Assembly: GCF_016901855.1 (NCBI RefSeq)
Contig: NZ_JACJKY010000007.1
Location: forward strand, 1-64,000
Source of the DNA: Merdimmobilis hominis
GTDB taxonomy: Bacteria; Bacillota; Clostridia; Oscillospirales; Ruminococcaceae
Length of the DNA: 64,000 bases
Direction: 5' to 3'
Every line of letters starts with the position of its first letter. Position 1 is the stretch's first letter. Both the position numbers and the translations under genes were made by a program. The notes under the pieces are model-generated. The model was given only the letters and a program-made list of their open reading frames with translations, ran no database searches and had not been told where the DNA came from. Shown here piece by piece: positions 36,701-46,000 of this stretch.

Positions 36701-39670
36701 AGCCCGGCAATGATTCTGAATCCGGAAAAAGGTGATGTATACAAAGGTGAAACACTTCAGATTGCCGCTGAAAAACTCGGCGTCGATATGGGTGCAGAGA
36801 ACTTTGAATGGAGTATTTCCTCGACAGTGGCAGAGGAAACTTCCATTGACGAAAACGGTTTGCTGACTGTTGCAGGTGATGAAACTGCATATCAGATCAC
36901 CGTAAAAGCACAGAGCAAAACAACCGAAACACTGACACTCACTGCAACTTACACAGTTAAAAATGCAGTGTCTGTGGAAAAAGAAGAGAGCGGCCCTGTA
37001 TTCACCGGTACAGATGCAAACTATGTCGCATCGTATAAGGGTGAGGCAGGAAACGCAGAAGACTTTATCTGGAGCGTTGAGAGCGCAGACGAAGCAGTTG
37101 CAGAACTTGCAGAAGGCACCACAATCGAAAACGGTGTGTTGACTGTTGCACAGGATGAGCGTGCAACCTCTATCAAAGTAACAGTTGTACGCAAAGCAAA
37201 CGAAGCACAGAGCGCATCGGTGACCACAACCGTGAAAGAAACACTGATCGGTGACGTTGCACAGGGCGCAACAGTGCTGGGCGTTTCCGATGACAGTGAT
37301 GTTTCGGCAATGTTCGACGGTGATGAGGAAACCGGTTATGAGGCAAGCTGGTGGAACGGAAGTTATTCCGGCTGGGTTGCATTCGACTTGGGCGATACCT
37401 ATACCATCAACCGTTGGAAATTTGTCAGCATCGGTTCTGGCACAAATGCAAACAAAAAATTCGCACTCGAAGTTTTGAAAGATTCGAACGCAACAGAGGA
37501 TCAGCTTGCAGATAAAGAATATCTTGCAAATAATGAAAACTGGACAGAAGTTGAGTTTGTCGACAACAGTGAAGCACAGAGCCAGATTGTCAACCGTCCG
37601 TTGGCAGAGCTCGTTACCGGCCGTTATTTCCGTCTGAGAATTGACGAAGGTTATAAAATGTATTCCTACTATGACACATGGGGCGGTAAAGAAATCGAGC
37701 TGTTTGAAGGCGACGAAATTATTGAGATCGAAGTGACAAATGTCACAGTAACCGGACCGCAAGAAGTATACTACGGAAGAACTTCGCAGTTTGCTGCAGA
37801 AGTTTTCACCAGCAACGGTACGGAAAAAGCAGTCACATGGAGCGTTTCCGGCAATACATCTGCAGAAACAACCATTGATGAAAACGGCGTTTTAAGTGTT
37901 GCATCCGATGAAACCGCAACAGAACTGACTGTTACTGCAACATCTGTCCGCGACCCGCAGAAATCTGCATCGATGACCGTTTCGGCAGTCAAATATGTTG
38001 GACCGCTTCAGCTTAGCTTCGTGGAAGCTTCTGCAGACGGTTCCTATAGCGAACACAAAACCATGATCGTCGACGAAGATAAATCGACAAAATGGTGTGC
38101 AATGGATGAAACCGGCTGGGCAGTGGTTCGCACAAATAAACCGGTTACAATCGACAAATGGGGCGTTGTTCTCGGCGAATACGGCGACGATATTCCGGAT
38201 AACGCAGCAAAATTTGCACTTGAAGTTCTGAAAGATCCGAATGCAACAGAAGATCAGCTTGCAGACAAATCGTATCTTGCAGATAATAATAACTGGGTTG
38301 AAGTAGAGTTTGTTGATAACTCGAATGCAGACAAAGTTCCGTCTTATGACGAGCCGAACCGCGGCGAGTACTACAGCAACCTTGCAGAAGCTGTTACAGG
38401 TCAGTATTTCCGTCTGCGCATCGACGATAACTGTGTAGCAGACAGCAACCGTGCAATCCGTGTTCACGAGATCTATCTGTATGAACAGCAGGTCGAAGCA
38501 CCGGAAGTAGACAAATCGGCACTCCAGGCAGTGTATGATGAGAACAAAGACCGTGTAGAAGATGATTACACCTCTGATACATGGGCAGCATTCAAAGCAG
38601 CACTGGACAAAGCAGCAGAAGTACTGGCAGCAGAAGGCGCAGCACAGGAAGATATTGACGCAGCAAAAGCAGAGCTCGAGCGTACAGCAGCAGCACTGGT
38701 CGAGCGCGGAGACAATGCAAACCTGAACGCACTGATCACTTATGCAGAAGCACAGAAAGAAAAAGCAGAGTATGAGGATGTCGTACCGGCAGTAAAAGAA
38801 GCATTTGAAGCAGCGCTGGAAAATGCACGGAACGTAGCAGGCGATATCGATGCAACACAGGCAGAAATCAATGCAGCATATGACGAACTGCTTGAAGCAA
38901 CCTGGATGCTGTCGTTCGTTGGTTCGCACGATAAACTGCAAGAACTCTATGATTTGGCAGACGCATTGGAGCTTGAGTACTACACCGAGAAAACTGCAGA
39001 AGCAGTGAATACTGCAATGGCAGCAGCAGAAGCAGTTCTTGACAACGAAAATGCACTGCAGGCAGAAATCGACAAAGCATACAATGAACTGAAAGCAGCA
39101 GTTGAGGGACTTACACTGAAAGTAGACAAAGCTGCACTGGAAGCACTGATCGAAGCAGCGGATGCAATCGATCTGACGAAATACTTAGAGAGCAGTAAGA
39201 CCGACTTTGCAGGCGCACTTGAAAACGCAAAAACAGTGTTTGAAGACGCAGATGCAACAGCAAAAGAGATCTATGATGCATACAGCCGTTTGCAGAAAGC
39301 AATCTTTGATCTGCGTTTGATCCCGGACAAATCTGTTTTGGAAGATCTGCTGAACAAAGCAACAGAAGTGGATGAGAGCAAATACACAGCAGCAAGCTAT
39401 GGCGTGCTGAAAGCAGCAATGGCAGAAGCAAGCATTGTGTTTGCAAATGCAGAAGCAACGGAAGCAGAAGTGAAAGCAGCAGAAGAAAAACTGGAAAATG
39501 CACTGAACGGACTGGTTCTGACGGATGCAGGCGAGACACCGGAAGAGCCGGGAACCACACCGGACAAAGAGAATCCGGATACAGATGACTCGATTCCGTA
39601 TGCAGTACCGATGGCATTGGTTCTTGCAGCAGGAGCAATCTTCATCATTCGTAAACGTGCAGTAAAATGA
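33743..39670 (+). CDS. Giant surface GH85 endo-beta-N-acetylglucosaminidase
   Basis: The 1975-residue protein should cut the GlcNAc-GlcNAc core of N-glycans outside the cell. A signal peptide (residues 1-31) is followed by the GH85 barrel with the paired catalytic Asn and Glu in DGWFFNMEGR (near 238-240), a fibronectin-III-like unit, several Ig-like (BIG_2) units (VTVTGPQEVYYGRTSQFAAE), two F5/8-type carbohydrate-binding units (about 1170-1320 and 1420-1590), and about five FIVAR repeats. The end has NPDTDD, a membrane segment and RKRAVK, a sortase-like anchor with unusual spelling. ATG 33743 has GGAGGAG. Ala codons are almost all GCA, suggesting high expression. Confidence 0.93.
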   Translation: MKRRKNGKRIVAAALAMAITASTITTTVYAGDTYPYVGEAAKGENQPYQHGYRVEDIMDWSPETDPYAELLKAEVPLQNRNEAFAATQANPSLSADPQYLTLTGDYGNAFFNSYSYTNEFSTHVFNFWQYVDQYASWHGMPSVGTPEELNDIEDERNATDGNAWKRRYFEFGLVNLPNPAYTNAAHKNGVLSLGCMFQPRAYQNFEVMLYTDENGRYPVADKLTEMAKYYGFDGWFFNMEGRSYSNEAREQLKEFFAQMRADGMYIQWYNAGSFNTDMLTSATENNYEDATLYANSVFIEYGHSVPGDEGTAPYGLDKFEVAFNGFEAGANRWSNSFERLLSGGIMNGSIASLGTDFVQTGLEQKAGVDAETGYNLFTRELDEYQWMAFERERLWWTGNNNGDSVLDAGLTEGTSAIEARNFKGVSNYIAERSVVNGDTFYTNFNTGHGLEYVVNGEVSNTHEWSNINIQDILPTWQWWFETEGTKLKAEFDYGSQYKKAYNGGEFGEFGFDLVGAYNGGSSLAVYGALDAENFLHLYKSDLSVSENSQMEITFKKTSDDAATMQLGVIFEDDTDTIVKLDVADSAAKSDSWVTSTVDLSAYAGKQIAAFGLVFNGTSDDYQMNIGQMKYTSGEAKKPAAPTGLTIDKAYGNTNEMVISWDIADYSEVKQYNVYAVINGEEMYMGGIYDDIYYVKDLYDAEGEVTIKVKAVGADGTESDAAEVTYDYAKAASNINVDNSEDGKLTVTWDGGEANITVTTSYETEARTWTASGDGSAVVTVPNGADANGAEYTMTIETAAGGFSTYDGTLPDKYCAPYDGKLWTDGRFIQPSTSEWHELHYQVVTNGERGEEDSYTRGVASHNELNNDWAMFQPIPDSADGAYVWLVDYNGNVSEEVYIKGKMSVTVETDATVFQAGGEPAQFTATVKNYNTDDSVTWSVKGNTSPNTVISDDGLLTIAEDETAKSLTVSAASVEDVRFMGSKTITISPAMILNPEKGDVYKGETLQIAAEKLGVDMGAENFEWSISSTVAEETSIDENGLLTVAGDETAYQITVKAQSKTTETLTLTATYTVKNAVSVEKEESGPVFTGTDANYVASYKGEAGNAEDFIWSVESADEAVAELAEGTTIENGVLTVAQDERATSIKVTVVRKANEAQSASVTTTVKETLIGDVAQGATVLGVSDDSDVSAMFDGDEETGYEASWWNGSYSGWVAFDLGDTYTINRWKFVSIGSGTNANKKFALEVLKDSNATEDQLADKEYLANNENWTEVEFVDNSEAQSQIVNRPLAELVTGRYFRLRIDEGYKMYSYYDTWGGKEIELFEGDEIIEIEVTNVTVTGPQEVYYGRTSQFAAEVFTSNGTEKAVTWSVSGNTSAETTIDENGVLSVASDETATELTVTATSVRDPQKSASMTVSAVKYVGPLQLSFVEASADGSYSEHKTMIVDEDKSTKWCAMDETGWAVVRTNKPVTIDKWGVVLGEYGDDIPDNAAKFALEVLKDPNATEDQLADKSYLADNNNWVEVEFVDNSNADKVPSYDEPNRGEYYSNLAEAVTGQYFRLRIDDNCVADSNRAIRVHEIYLYEQQVEAPEVDKSALQAVYDENKDRVEDDYTSDTWAAFKAALDKAAEVLAAEGAAQEDIDAAKAELERTAAALVERGDNANLNALITYAEAQKEKAEYEDVVPAVKEAFEAALENARNVAGDIDATQAEINAAYDELLEATWMLSFVGSHDKLQELYDLADALELEYYTEKTAEAVNTAMAAAEAVLDNENALQAEIDKAYNELKAAVEGLTLKVDKAALEALIEAADAIDLTKYLESSKTDFAGALENAKTVFEDADATAKEIYDAYSRLQKAIFDLRLIPDKSVLEDLLNKATEVDESKYTAASYGVLKAAMAEASIVFANAEATEAEVKAAEEKLENALNGLVLTDAGETPEEPGTTPDKENPDTDDSIPYAVPMALVLAAGAIFIIRKRAVK

Positions 39671-39707
39671 TTGTTATTCTCTCTTAGTTTCCTTTCAAAA
39701 TAAAAAC

Positions 39708-39737
39708 GCGGCAGGCAATTTGCCTGCCGCATTTTTT
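39708..39737 (+). terminator. GH85 gene terminator
   Basis: GCGGCAGGCAA and TTGCCTGCCGC form an 11-bp stem with a 1-nt centre, followed by seven T residues. Confidence 0.9.
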
Positions 39738-39767
39738 TAATAACTAAAGGAAAAAAACGTATGGGAA

Positions 39768-39796
39768 TTGATTTTTTTAAATTGATTCGATATAAT
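39768..39796 (+). promoter_or_regulatory. Promoter of the ROK kinase gene
   Basis: TTGATT, a 17-bp spacer and TATAAT lie 50 bp upstream of the kinase start, after the GH85 terminator, so the kinase has its own transcript. Confidence 0.7.
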
Positions 39797-39845
39797 AACA
39801 ACTATTAGAAGACAATAAAAATCAAAAGGAGAAGGGGCGTTTTTT

Positions 39846-40754
39846 ATGCGGATTTTAGCAATCGATATTGGCGGAACCGCGATTAAATCTGCCATTGCGA
39901 ATGAAAAAGGAGAGATCACCGATCTGCGGGAGCATCCGACGAACGCAAAAGAAGGTGGTCCTGCCGTTATGAAAACGGCACTGGAAATTGCGCATGGATA
40001 TGAAGATTTCGACTGTATCGGCATTTCTACAACCGGACAGGTTGACCCGAAGCGTGGGATCATTGTATACGCCAATGAGAATGTGCCGAATTATACAGGA
40101 ACAAACGTGAAACAAATTTTTGAACAGGAGTTTCACAAGCTCACTTGCGTGGAAAATGACGTCAACTGTGCGGCAGTAGGTGAAACACATTATGGTGCGG
40201 GACGCGGACTTCGCGACCTGCTCTGTATTACGTATGGTACCGGTGTCGGCGGAGCGATTGTCATCAATCGGCAGATCTACGGCGGTGCACACGGCTTAGC
40301 AGGCGAGTTTGGACATTTAATCACACATCCAAACGGCCGTCAGTGCGGATGCGGACAGCATGGATGTTATGAGCAGTATGCGTCTACCACAGCACTTGTG
40401 CGCGAAGCCAGAAAAGTTGATCCGTCGCTGTATAACGGACGGCTGATCTTTGAAGAATGGCATAAGGGAAACACAGCAATCCGTATGATCGTTGATGACT
40501 GGATTGATGAGATTGTATTCGGTCTTGTCACCCTGGTGCATATTTTCAATCCGAACGGCATTATTTTGGGCGGCGGTATTCTGGCAGAGCCGTATATCGA
40601 AAACGAAATCAATAAACGAATTTACAAGCGCGTCATGCAGAGTTATTCGGATTTTCGCGTTGTCAAAGCGGAACTGAAAAATACTGCAGGATTGCTCGGC
40701 GCTTCTGTCATTGCGTTTAAAACAAAAATCGGAATGTACGAACGGGAATATTGA
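39846..40754 (+). CDS. ROK-family sugar kinase
   Basis: The 302-residue protein phosphorylates a hexose or amino sugar with ATP. It has the phosphate loop MRILAIDIGGTAIKSAI, the catalytic region VENDVNCAAVGE, GTGVGGAIV and the ROK zinc motif CGCGQHGCYEQYAS. AAGGAGAAGG precedes ATG 39846. Placed after a glycan-releasing GH85 and before a GH38-like gene, it may act on GlcNAc, ManNAc or mannose freed from N-glycans; this is an inference from position. Confidence 0.92.
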   Translation: MRILAIDIGGTAIKSAIANEKGEITDLREHPTNAKEGGPAVMKTALEIAHGYEDFDCIGISTTGQVDPKRGIIVYANENVPNYTGTNVKQIFEQEFHKLTCVENDVNCAAVGETHYGAGRGLRDLLCITYGTGVGGAIVINRQIYGGAHGLAGEFGHLITHPNGRQCGCGQHGCYEQYASTTALVREARKVDPSLYNGRLIFEEWHKGNTAIRMIVDDWIDEIVFGLVTLVHIFNPNGIILGGGILAEPYIENEINKRIYKRVMQSYSDFRVVKAELKNTAGLLGASVIAFKTKIGMYEREY

Positions 40755-40766
40755 GAGATACACTGA

Positions 40767-40805
40767 ACAAAAACACGGAATCTTTTATGGATTCCGTGTT
40801 TTTGT
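40767..40805 (+). terminator. ROK kinase gene terminator
   Basis: ACAAAAACACGGAAT pairs with ATTCCGTGTTTTTGT. Positions 40806-40968 hold no gene, only a possible leftward gene remnant (see findings). Confidence 0.85.
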
Positions 40806-40968
40806 TATAGAAAAAATGAGCGCTTGACAGATCTTGTTTCGAGATGATTATCTGTATTCAAACATCTATTAAGCCGATATGTTTGATGTTTGCCTTGGTG
40901 ACATCGGGGATGAATTGCGTTTCGATTTCTTTGGCTAAAAAAGAATACAATTAAAATGTGTTTACATA

Positions 40969-40997
40969 TTGACACTGTAAAAATGATGTGCTAAGAT
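40969..40997 (+). promoter_or_regulatory. Promoter of the GH38-like gene
   Basis: A perfect TTGACA, a 17-bp spacer and TAAGAT stand 46 bp before the start codon. The same -10 hexamer is used upstream of the arabinofuranosidase at 3733. Confidence 0.7.
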
Positions 40998-41043
40998 ATG
41001 CGCATCATAAAGCGTGGTGTTTTATACGCAGGAGTTTTTTTCC

Positions 41044-43028
41044 ATGAAATTTAAAATCTTTTTGATCTATCACAGCCATATTGATATCGGATATACGGAA
41101 CGGCAGGAGAAAATGGCAGTCTATCAGGCTGATTTTATCAACCAAGCCGTCAAAGCTTGTATCTCCGAAAAGCAGGAAAAACGGGATGAACGGTCGAAAT
41201 TCAGATTTACCGCAGAAGGTTTTTGGGCAGTTGAGCAGTATTTGAAACGATACGGCGAGCAGGGAAAGAAAGAGCTGATTCAGGCAATCAACAGCGGATG
41301 TTTTGAGTTGACCGGCGGCTATTTCCATATGGCGGAACTTCTCAATTATAAAAATTCATCTCACTCATTGGACTATTCGCAGGTATTTGCAAAAGAAAAT
41401 CATCTGAATCCGATTGATGTGGCGATGGCGTGCGACATCAACGGTTTTTCATGGGGATATGCTGATGCATTGTACGATCATGGCATCCGATATTTAGAAA
41501 CCAATATCAATACCCATCATGGCAATGCGCCGTTTGGAAAACCGCTTGTTCCGTTTTGGTGGGAAACGCCGAAAGGCAATAAGCTTTTGGTGTGGAACGG
41601 CCTTACATATCATAAAGCAAATATTCTTGGCCTGATTCCGGGCTTTGCACCGGGCGGAAATCCGGGCATTCCTGGAATGCTGCCGGAAAATGCACCGTTT
41701 GTCGAGGTCAAAGATCCGGATTATGCGTATAAACGCATATCGCAGATGATTGAGGCGACGGTGGCAAATGGATATGAGTATGATTTCATGCCCATTATGG
41801 GTTCGGGACTGTATACGGATAACAGCCCGGTTGATGATGGACATTGCGAATTGATTGCGGCGTTTAACCAAAAATACGGTGACGAAATTGAAATCACAAC
41901 TGCAACACTTGGTGAGTTCTTTGCACATCTTGAAGCGTGCGGTGCTGCATTTGCATCTTACCGCGGCGATTGGAATGACTGGTGGACGGACGGCGTTCTC
42001 TCCACACCGAATGAAACAAAATTATTCCGCAACGCACAGAGAACAGAGGATTTGATCGACAAATTAGATCCGGAACGCGCCATCATCACAGACAAAGAAC
42101 ATGAAGAAGTGCAAAATCTGTTGATTACCTATGCAGAGCACACCTGGGGACACTCGAATTCGCTGACCGATCCGTACAAACTGCTTGTCACTCAGCTGGA
42201 TATGAGAAAAGCAAAACTTGCAATTGATGCAGACGTGCTGTCAAGCAAATTGCTCGATAAACTTTCAAGAACACTTGGCGAAGGAGAGTTCACATCAAAA
42301 CGGCCATTTACGTATCACGTATTAAACCCGCATGGGTTTAAAAAGAGCGACGTCATCTATCTGCCGTATGATTTTTGGGAAGAGGGATACTTCGATCAAA
42401 AAGGCGTTCAGGTTGTAGATGCAGATGGAGTGGTGTATCCGTCGCAAAAAACACGCACATTGCGCGGAAGTATGATTGCCTGCCAGATCACACTGGAGCC
42501 GCATGAACGAAAAACGCTTTCTCTGCGGATTTCCTCGGACATTGAAGAGAAAAATGATTGGAAAAACGAACCGATCACCACAGACAGCGTACATCAAAAT
42601 GCATACTACACACTTACATACGGAGCAGATGGAATTCATTCAATCGTGCACAACGATACTTGGATAAAGCAGGCGCTTACTTTAAACCGGGAGAGCAGCT
42701 GCCGTGCGGATGCTGTGATTATTATTCGGTTCACAGAGGATTTGTGCTGTCAGGCGATCAGCTGGGAATTGCGGTAAACTCATTGGATACCCCGATGATG
42801 GCTGTGAATGGGCTGAAGCTTTGGGATTATTCAAAAGTGGCAGATACAACGGGTCCTGTGTATTCGTGGCTGACAAACAATAAATGGGAAACCAATTTCC
42901 GCACGCAATGTGCCGGCTATTTGGAATCGCGTTATGTCATAGAGACTGGTTCTGATTTGCAGCGTGCCGAGAATGGCTTACAGACATTGGAATCCAATGA
43001 ATATGATCTGTTGGTTCTTAGAAGTTAA
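41044..43028 (+). pseudogene. GH38/DUF5054-like glycosidase, frameshifted
   Basis: The 5' part (from ATG 41044, AGGAG upstream) reads MKFKIFLIYHSHIDIGYTER, where His and Asp match the zinc site of GH38 alpha-mannosidase-like enzymes, then ACDINGFSWG, DWNDWWTDG and AEHTWGHSNS. The frame is lost at about 42660 and ends early at 42777. Sequence in the neighbouring frame continues naturally (YLDKAGAYFKPGEQLPCG) to 43028. Adding one T in ACTTGG at 42660 restores a 661-residue protein. It is either a real mutation or a sequencing error. The substrate is probably an alpha-mannoside or related glycan. Confidence 0.82.
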
Positions 43029-43046
43029 GAAAATGAGAGGTTAACA

Positions 43047-43083
43047 AAACACGTCCGATTGCAAACGCAATCGGACGTGTTTT
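43047..43083. terminator. Bidirectional terminator
   Basis: AAAACACGTCCGATTGC pairs with GCAATCGGACGTGTTTT. It lies between the converging GH38-like gene and the AMP-ligase fusion gene and can serve both. Confidence 0.9.
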
Positions 43084-43119
43084 GTTTCAGAAGTTTTTTA
43101 TAAATTTAAGAGTCAGAGA

Positions 43120-45651
43120 TTATGCGGTTTCAATCCGGCTGGCTTCCTGCAGTTTGAGCGTCTGCACAGCCTGTTCACGCATCTTGTATTTCAAGATTTT
43201 TCCGGCAGCATTCATCGGGAATGCGTCCACGAACGAAACATATCGCGGAACTTTGTGTTTCGCCATATGAGAGAGTACATATTCCTTGAGCTCTTCTTCT
43301 GTCATCTCTTCACCCGGCTTTAAGATGACGCATGCCATGATTTCCTCGCCGTACTGTTTATCCGGCACACCGATGACCTGTACATCGGACACTTTCGGAT
43401 GGGTGTAGATGAAATCTTCGATCTCTTTCGGATAGATATTTTCACCGCCGCGAATAATCATATCTTTGATGCGTCCGGTGATTTTGTAGTTTCCGTTTTC
43501 GTCACGGCGTGCGAGGTCGCCTGTGTGCAGCCAGCCGTCTTTGTCGATTGCAGCGGCAGTTGCTTCCGGCATTTTGTAGTAGCCTTTCATGATGTTATAG
43601 CCGCGTGCGACAAATTCGCCGTCGACATTGTCCGGCAGATCTTCGTTTGTTTCCGGATCGACGATTTTGCACTCAACGCCGAACATCGCAGAGCCGACCG
43701 TATTGACGCGTACGTCGATCGAATCGGTTGTTTTGCTCATTGTACAGCCCGGAGAAGCTTCCGTCTGACCATAGGTGATGCAGATTTCGGACATGTGCAT
43801 TTTTTCAATGACATCCTGCATGACTTTAATCGGGCAGGGACTTCCTGCCATGATGCCGGTGCGCATGTAGCTGAAATCGGTCGTTTCAAAGTCAGGATGT
43901 CCGAGCATTGCGATGAACATCGTCGGTACGCCATGGAATGCGGTGATTTTCTCCTGATTGATGCATGCGAGACCTTTGCGCGGTGAAAATGCCGGAATCG
44001 GGCTCATTGTGACGCCGTGTGTCATTGACGCAGTCATTGCCAGTACCATGCCGAAGCAGTGGAACATCGGCACCTGAATCATCATGCGGTCAGCCGTTGA
44101 GAGATCCATGCAGTCGCCGATGGCTTTACCGTTGTTGACGACATTACAGTGTGTGAGCATGACGCCTTTCGGGAAACCGGTTGTACCGGAAGTGTACTGC
44201 ATGTTGCAGACATCGTGTTTGTTGATGGCAGCTGCGCGGCGATACACCTCTTCCACCGGAACACAGTCAGCAAGTGCCAAGCTTTCTTCCCATGTGTAGC
44301 AGCCTTTCTGCTGCGATTCACAGGTGATGATGTTGCGCAAAAACGGCAGCCGTTTTAAGTGCAGCGGACGTCCTTTTTGTGCAGTTTCCAGTTCCGGACA
44401 CAATTCTTTGATGATGCCGACATAGTCGGAGTCCTTGTATCCGTCCACCATGACGAGTGTATGGGTATCCGACTGACGGAGCAGGTATTCGACCTCGTGA
44501 ATTTTATATGCGGTATTCACGGTAACGAGTACAGCACCGATTTTTGTGGTTGCCCAGAATGTGATATACCACTGCGGAACGTTGGTTGCCCAAATTGCCA
44601 CATGATCGCCCGGGCGAACGCCCATTGCAATGAGCGAACGTGCAAAGGTATCCACATCATCGCGGAATTCCGAATACGTGCGGGTGTAATCGAGTGTTGT
44701 ATAGCGGAACGCATATTGATCCGGGAATTCTTCGACCATGCGGTCAAGCACTTGCGGGAAGGTGAGATCGATCAAATGCTCTTTCGGCCAGACATATTTG
44801 CCGGTTTTTGCGTGATTATCGTACAGGCGGCGGATTTCGTGCGGGCCGTCCATGTACTGTTCCATATAGTTTGCAAAGTGCGGGAATACGATGCCCGGAT
44901 CGCTTAAATCGGGTGCATATTTTTTGAGCCATTCGAGCGATACATAGCCCTCATAGTTGATGGAACGAAGTGCCTGCATGATTTCGCTCATCGGCAAGTC
45001 ACCCTCACCCATGATTTTGTAAACGGTTTTGCCGTTTTCAATCACGGAATCTTTTGCATGAGTATATTTAATGTATGCACCGAGATTCTGTACGGTTTCG
45101 CTCGGTGATTCGCCTGCATAGCGATAGGGGTGATGCAGGTCCCACAATGCGCCGATGTTATCGCTTTCGATCTGATTGAGCAGCTCGCGCAGACGTGCTG
45201 TGTTTGCATAGACGCCGTTTGTTTCAACAAGCAGTGTGACGTTTTTCTCCTCTGCATAGGGGATGAGTTCCTGTAAAGCCGAGAGTACGACGCTGTCATC
45301 AACCTCGTCGACCGGTGCTGCTGTCAGATCGCCGAGTACGCGAATAAACGGGGTGCCGAGTTTTCCGGCGAGATCAATATAGGTGCGCAGTTCAGCGATT
45401 GTTTCCTCGCGTTTTTCGGCAAATCGCAGTGCACATCCTGCTGACAGACAGCAGATTTCGAGTCGTTTCTTTTTGAGCTGTTCGATTGTTTTTAAAAGCT
45501 GATCTTCTTCAAATAATTTTGCGCGAATCGAAAATGTTTCATCTGCAAGGCCGCGCATTTCAATGCCGGAAAAACCGAAGTCTTTGGCCATGGCATAGAT
45601 ATCTGTCCACGAAAAATCGGGACATCCGAGTGTTGAGAATGCAAGTTTCAT
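43120..45651 (-). CDS. TIM-barrel epimerase-like/acyl-CoA ligase fusion
   Basis: The 843-residue protein joins two enzymes. Residues about 1-275 are a xylose-isomerase-type TIM barrel (MKLAFSTLGCPDFSWTDIYA, TPFIRVLGD, LLVETNGVYA, WDLHHPYRY, GEGDLP). Residues about 300-843 are an AMP-binding acyl-CoA ligase with YTSGTTGFPKGVMLTH, TYGQTEASPG, LHTGDLARRD, GRIKDMIIRGGENIYPKEIE and the catalytic Lys in AAGKILKYKMRE. It should activate a carboxylic acid via an acyl-adenylate to a CoA thioester, after or beside a sugar or hydroxy-acid isomerisation. GGGAGGA precedes ATG 45651. A T-box leader lies directly upstream, so expression should follow tRNA charging. Confidence 0.88.
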   Translation of the reverse strand: MKLAFSTLGCPDFSWTDIYAMAKDFGFSGIEMRGLADETFSIRAKLFEEDQLLKTIEQLKKKRLEICCLSAGCALRFAEKREETIAELRTYIDLAGKLGTPFIRVLGDLTAAPVDEVDDSVVLSALQELIPYAEEKNVTLLVETNGVYANTARLRELLNQIESDNIGALWDLHHPYRYAGESPSETVQNLGAYIKYTHAKDSVIENGKTVYKIMGEGDLPMSEIMQALRSINYEGYVSLEWLKKYAPDLSDPGIVFPHFANYMEQYMDGPHEIRRLYDNHAKTGKYVWPKEHLIDLTFPQVLDRMVEEFPDQYAFRYTTLDYTRTYSEFRDDVDTFARSLIAMGVRPGDHVAIWATNVPQWYITFWATTKIGAVLVTVNTAYKIHEVEYLLRQSDTHTLVMVDGYKDSDYVGIIKELCPELETAQKGRPLHLKRLPFLRNIITCESQQKGCYTWEESLALADCVPVEEVYRRAAAINKHDVCNMQYTSGTTGFPKGVMLTHCNVVNNGKAIGDCMDLSTADRMMIQVPMFHCFGMVLAMTASMTHGVTMSPIPAFSPRKGLACINQEKITAFHGVPTMFIAMLGHPDFETTDFSYMRTGIMAGSPCPIKVMQDVIEKMHMSEICITYGQTEASPGCTMSKTTDSIDVRVNTVGSAMFGVECKIVDPETNEDLPDNVDGEFVARGYNIMKGYYKMPEATAAAIDKDGWLHTGDLARRDENGNYKITGRIKDMIIRGGENIYPKEIEDFIYTHPKVSDVQVIGVPDKQYGEEIMACVILKPGEEMTEEELKEYVLSHMAKHKVPRYVSFVDAFPMNAAGKILKYKMREQAVQTLKLQEASRIETA

Positions 45652-45699
45652 TTTTTGTGTTCCTCCCTTTTCATTTGCATGAAAAAATCTTTCTGCCGG

Positions 45700-45994
45700 A
45701 GAAAACAAAAAGAAAAAGCTTTCATCTCCGGCTTTATGCAAGAGACGAAAGCTTTGGTTACAATACTTCCGCGGTACCACTCTTTTTGGCGAAACACACG
45801 CCCACTCACGGCATCCCGTTTTGGAATACCATCCCTTGATAACGGCGGGAACCCCGTCCTGACTTAATCCGAAAAAAACGTTTCAGCCGGCTGCTCCAGG
45901 GGGAGAAGTCAATTCCGTCCGCACCGCGTTCCACCACCCCGCGGCTCTCTGTGGCATATTGAATCAACGAAGCCCTTTCATTGCATTTGTGTTT
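45700..45994 (-). promoter_or_regulatory. T-box riboswitch leader
   Basis: On the minus strand the leader contains AGAGAGCC and TGGAGC elements of stem I and the hallmark antiterminator sequence GAGTGGTACCGCGGAAG (45767-45783). A terminator stem follows: GAGACGAAAGCTTT with AAAGCTTTCATCTC (45715-45755), then a T-rich tract. Uncharged tRNA would pair with the antiterminator and allow transcription of the ligase fusion. The specifier codon, expected just before CCCCCTGGAGC, could not be fixed; TTC (Phe) and GAC (Asp) are candidates. Confidence 0.93.
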
Positions 45995-46000
45995 TCGAAT

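Noticed and set aside
34496-37762. Long open frames antisense to the GH85 gene (about 600 and 400 codons)
   Set aside because: They are rich in Cys, Phe and Ile in a pattern produced by reading GCA/GAA-rich coding DNA backwards, have no ribosome sites, and the sense frame has clear domains.
42558-43028. Separate 156-aa gene downstream of the GH38-like gene
   Set aside because: Its first third is out-of-frame reading of the GH38-like gene; the rest continues that protein after a one-base shift.
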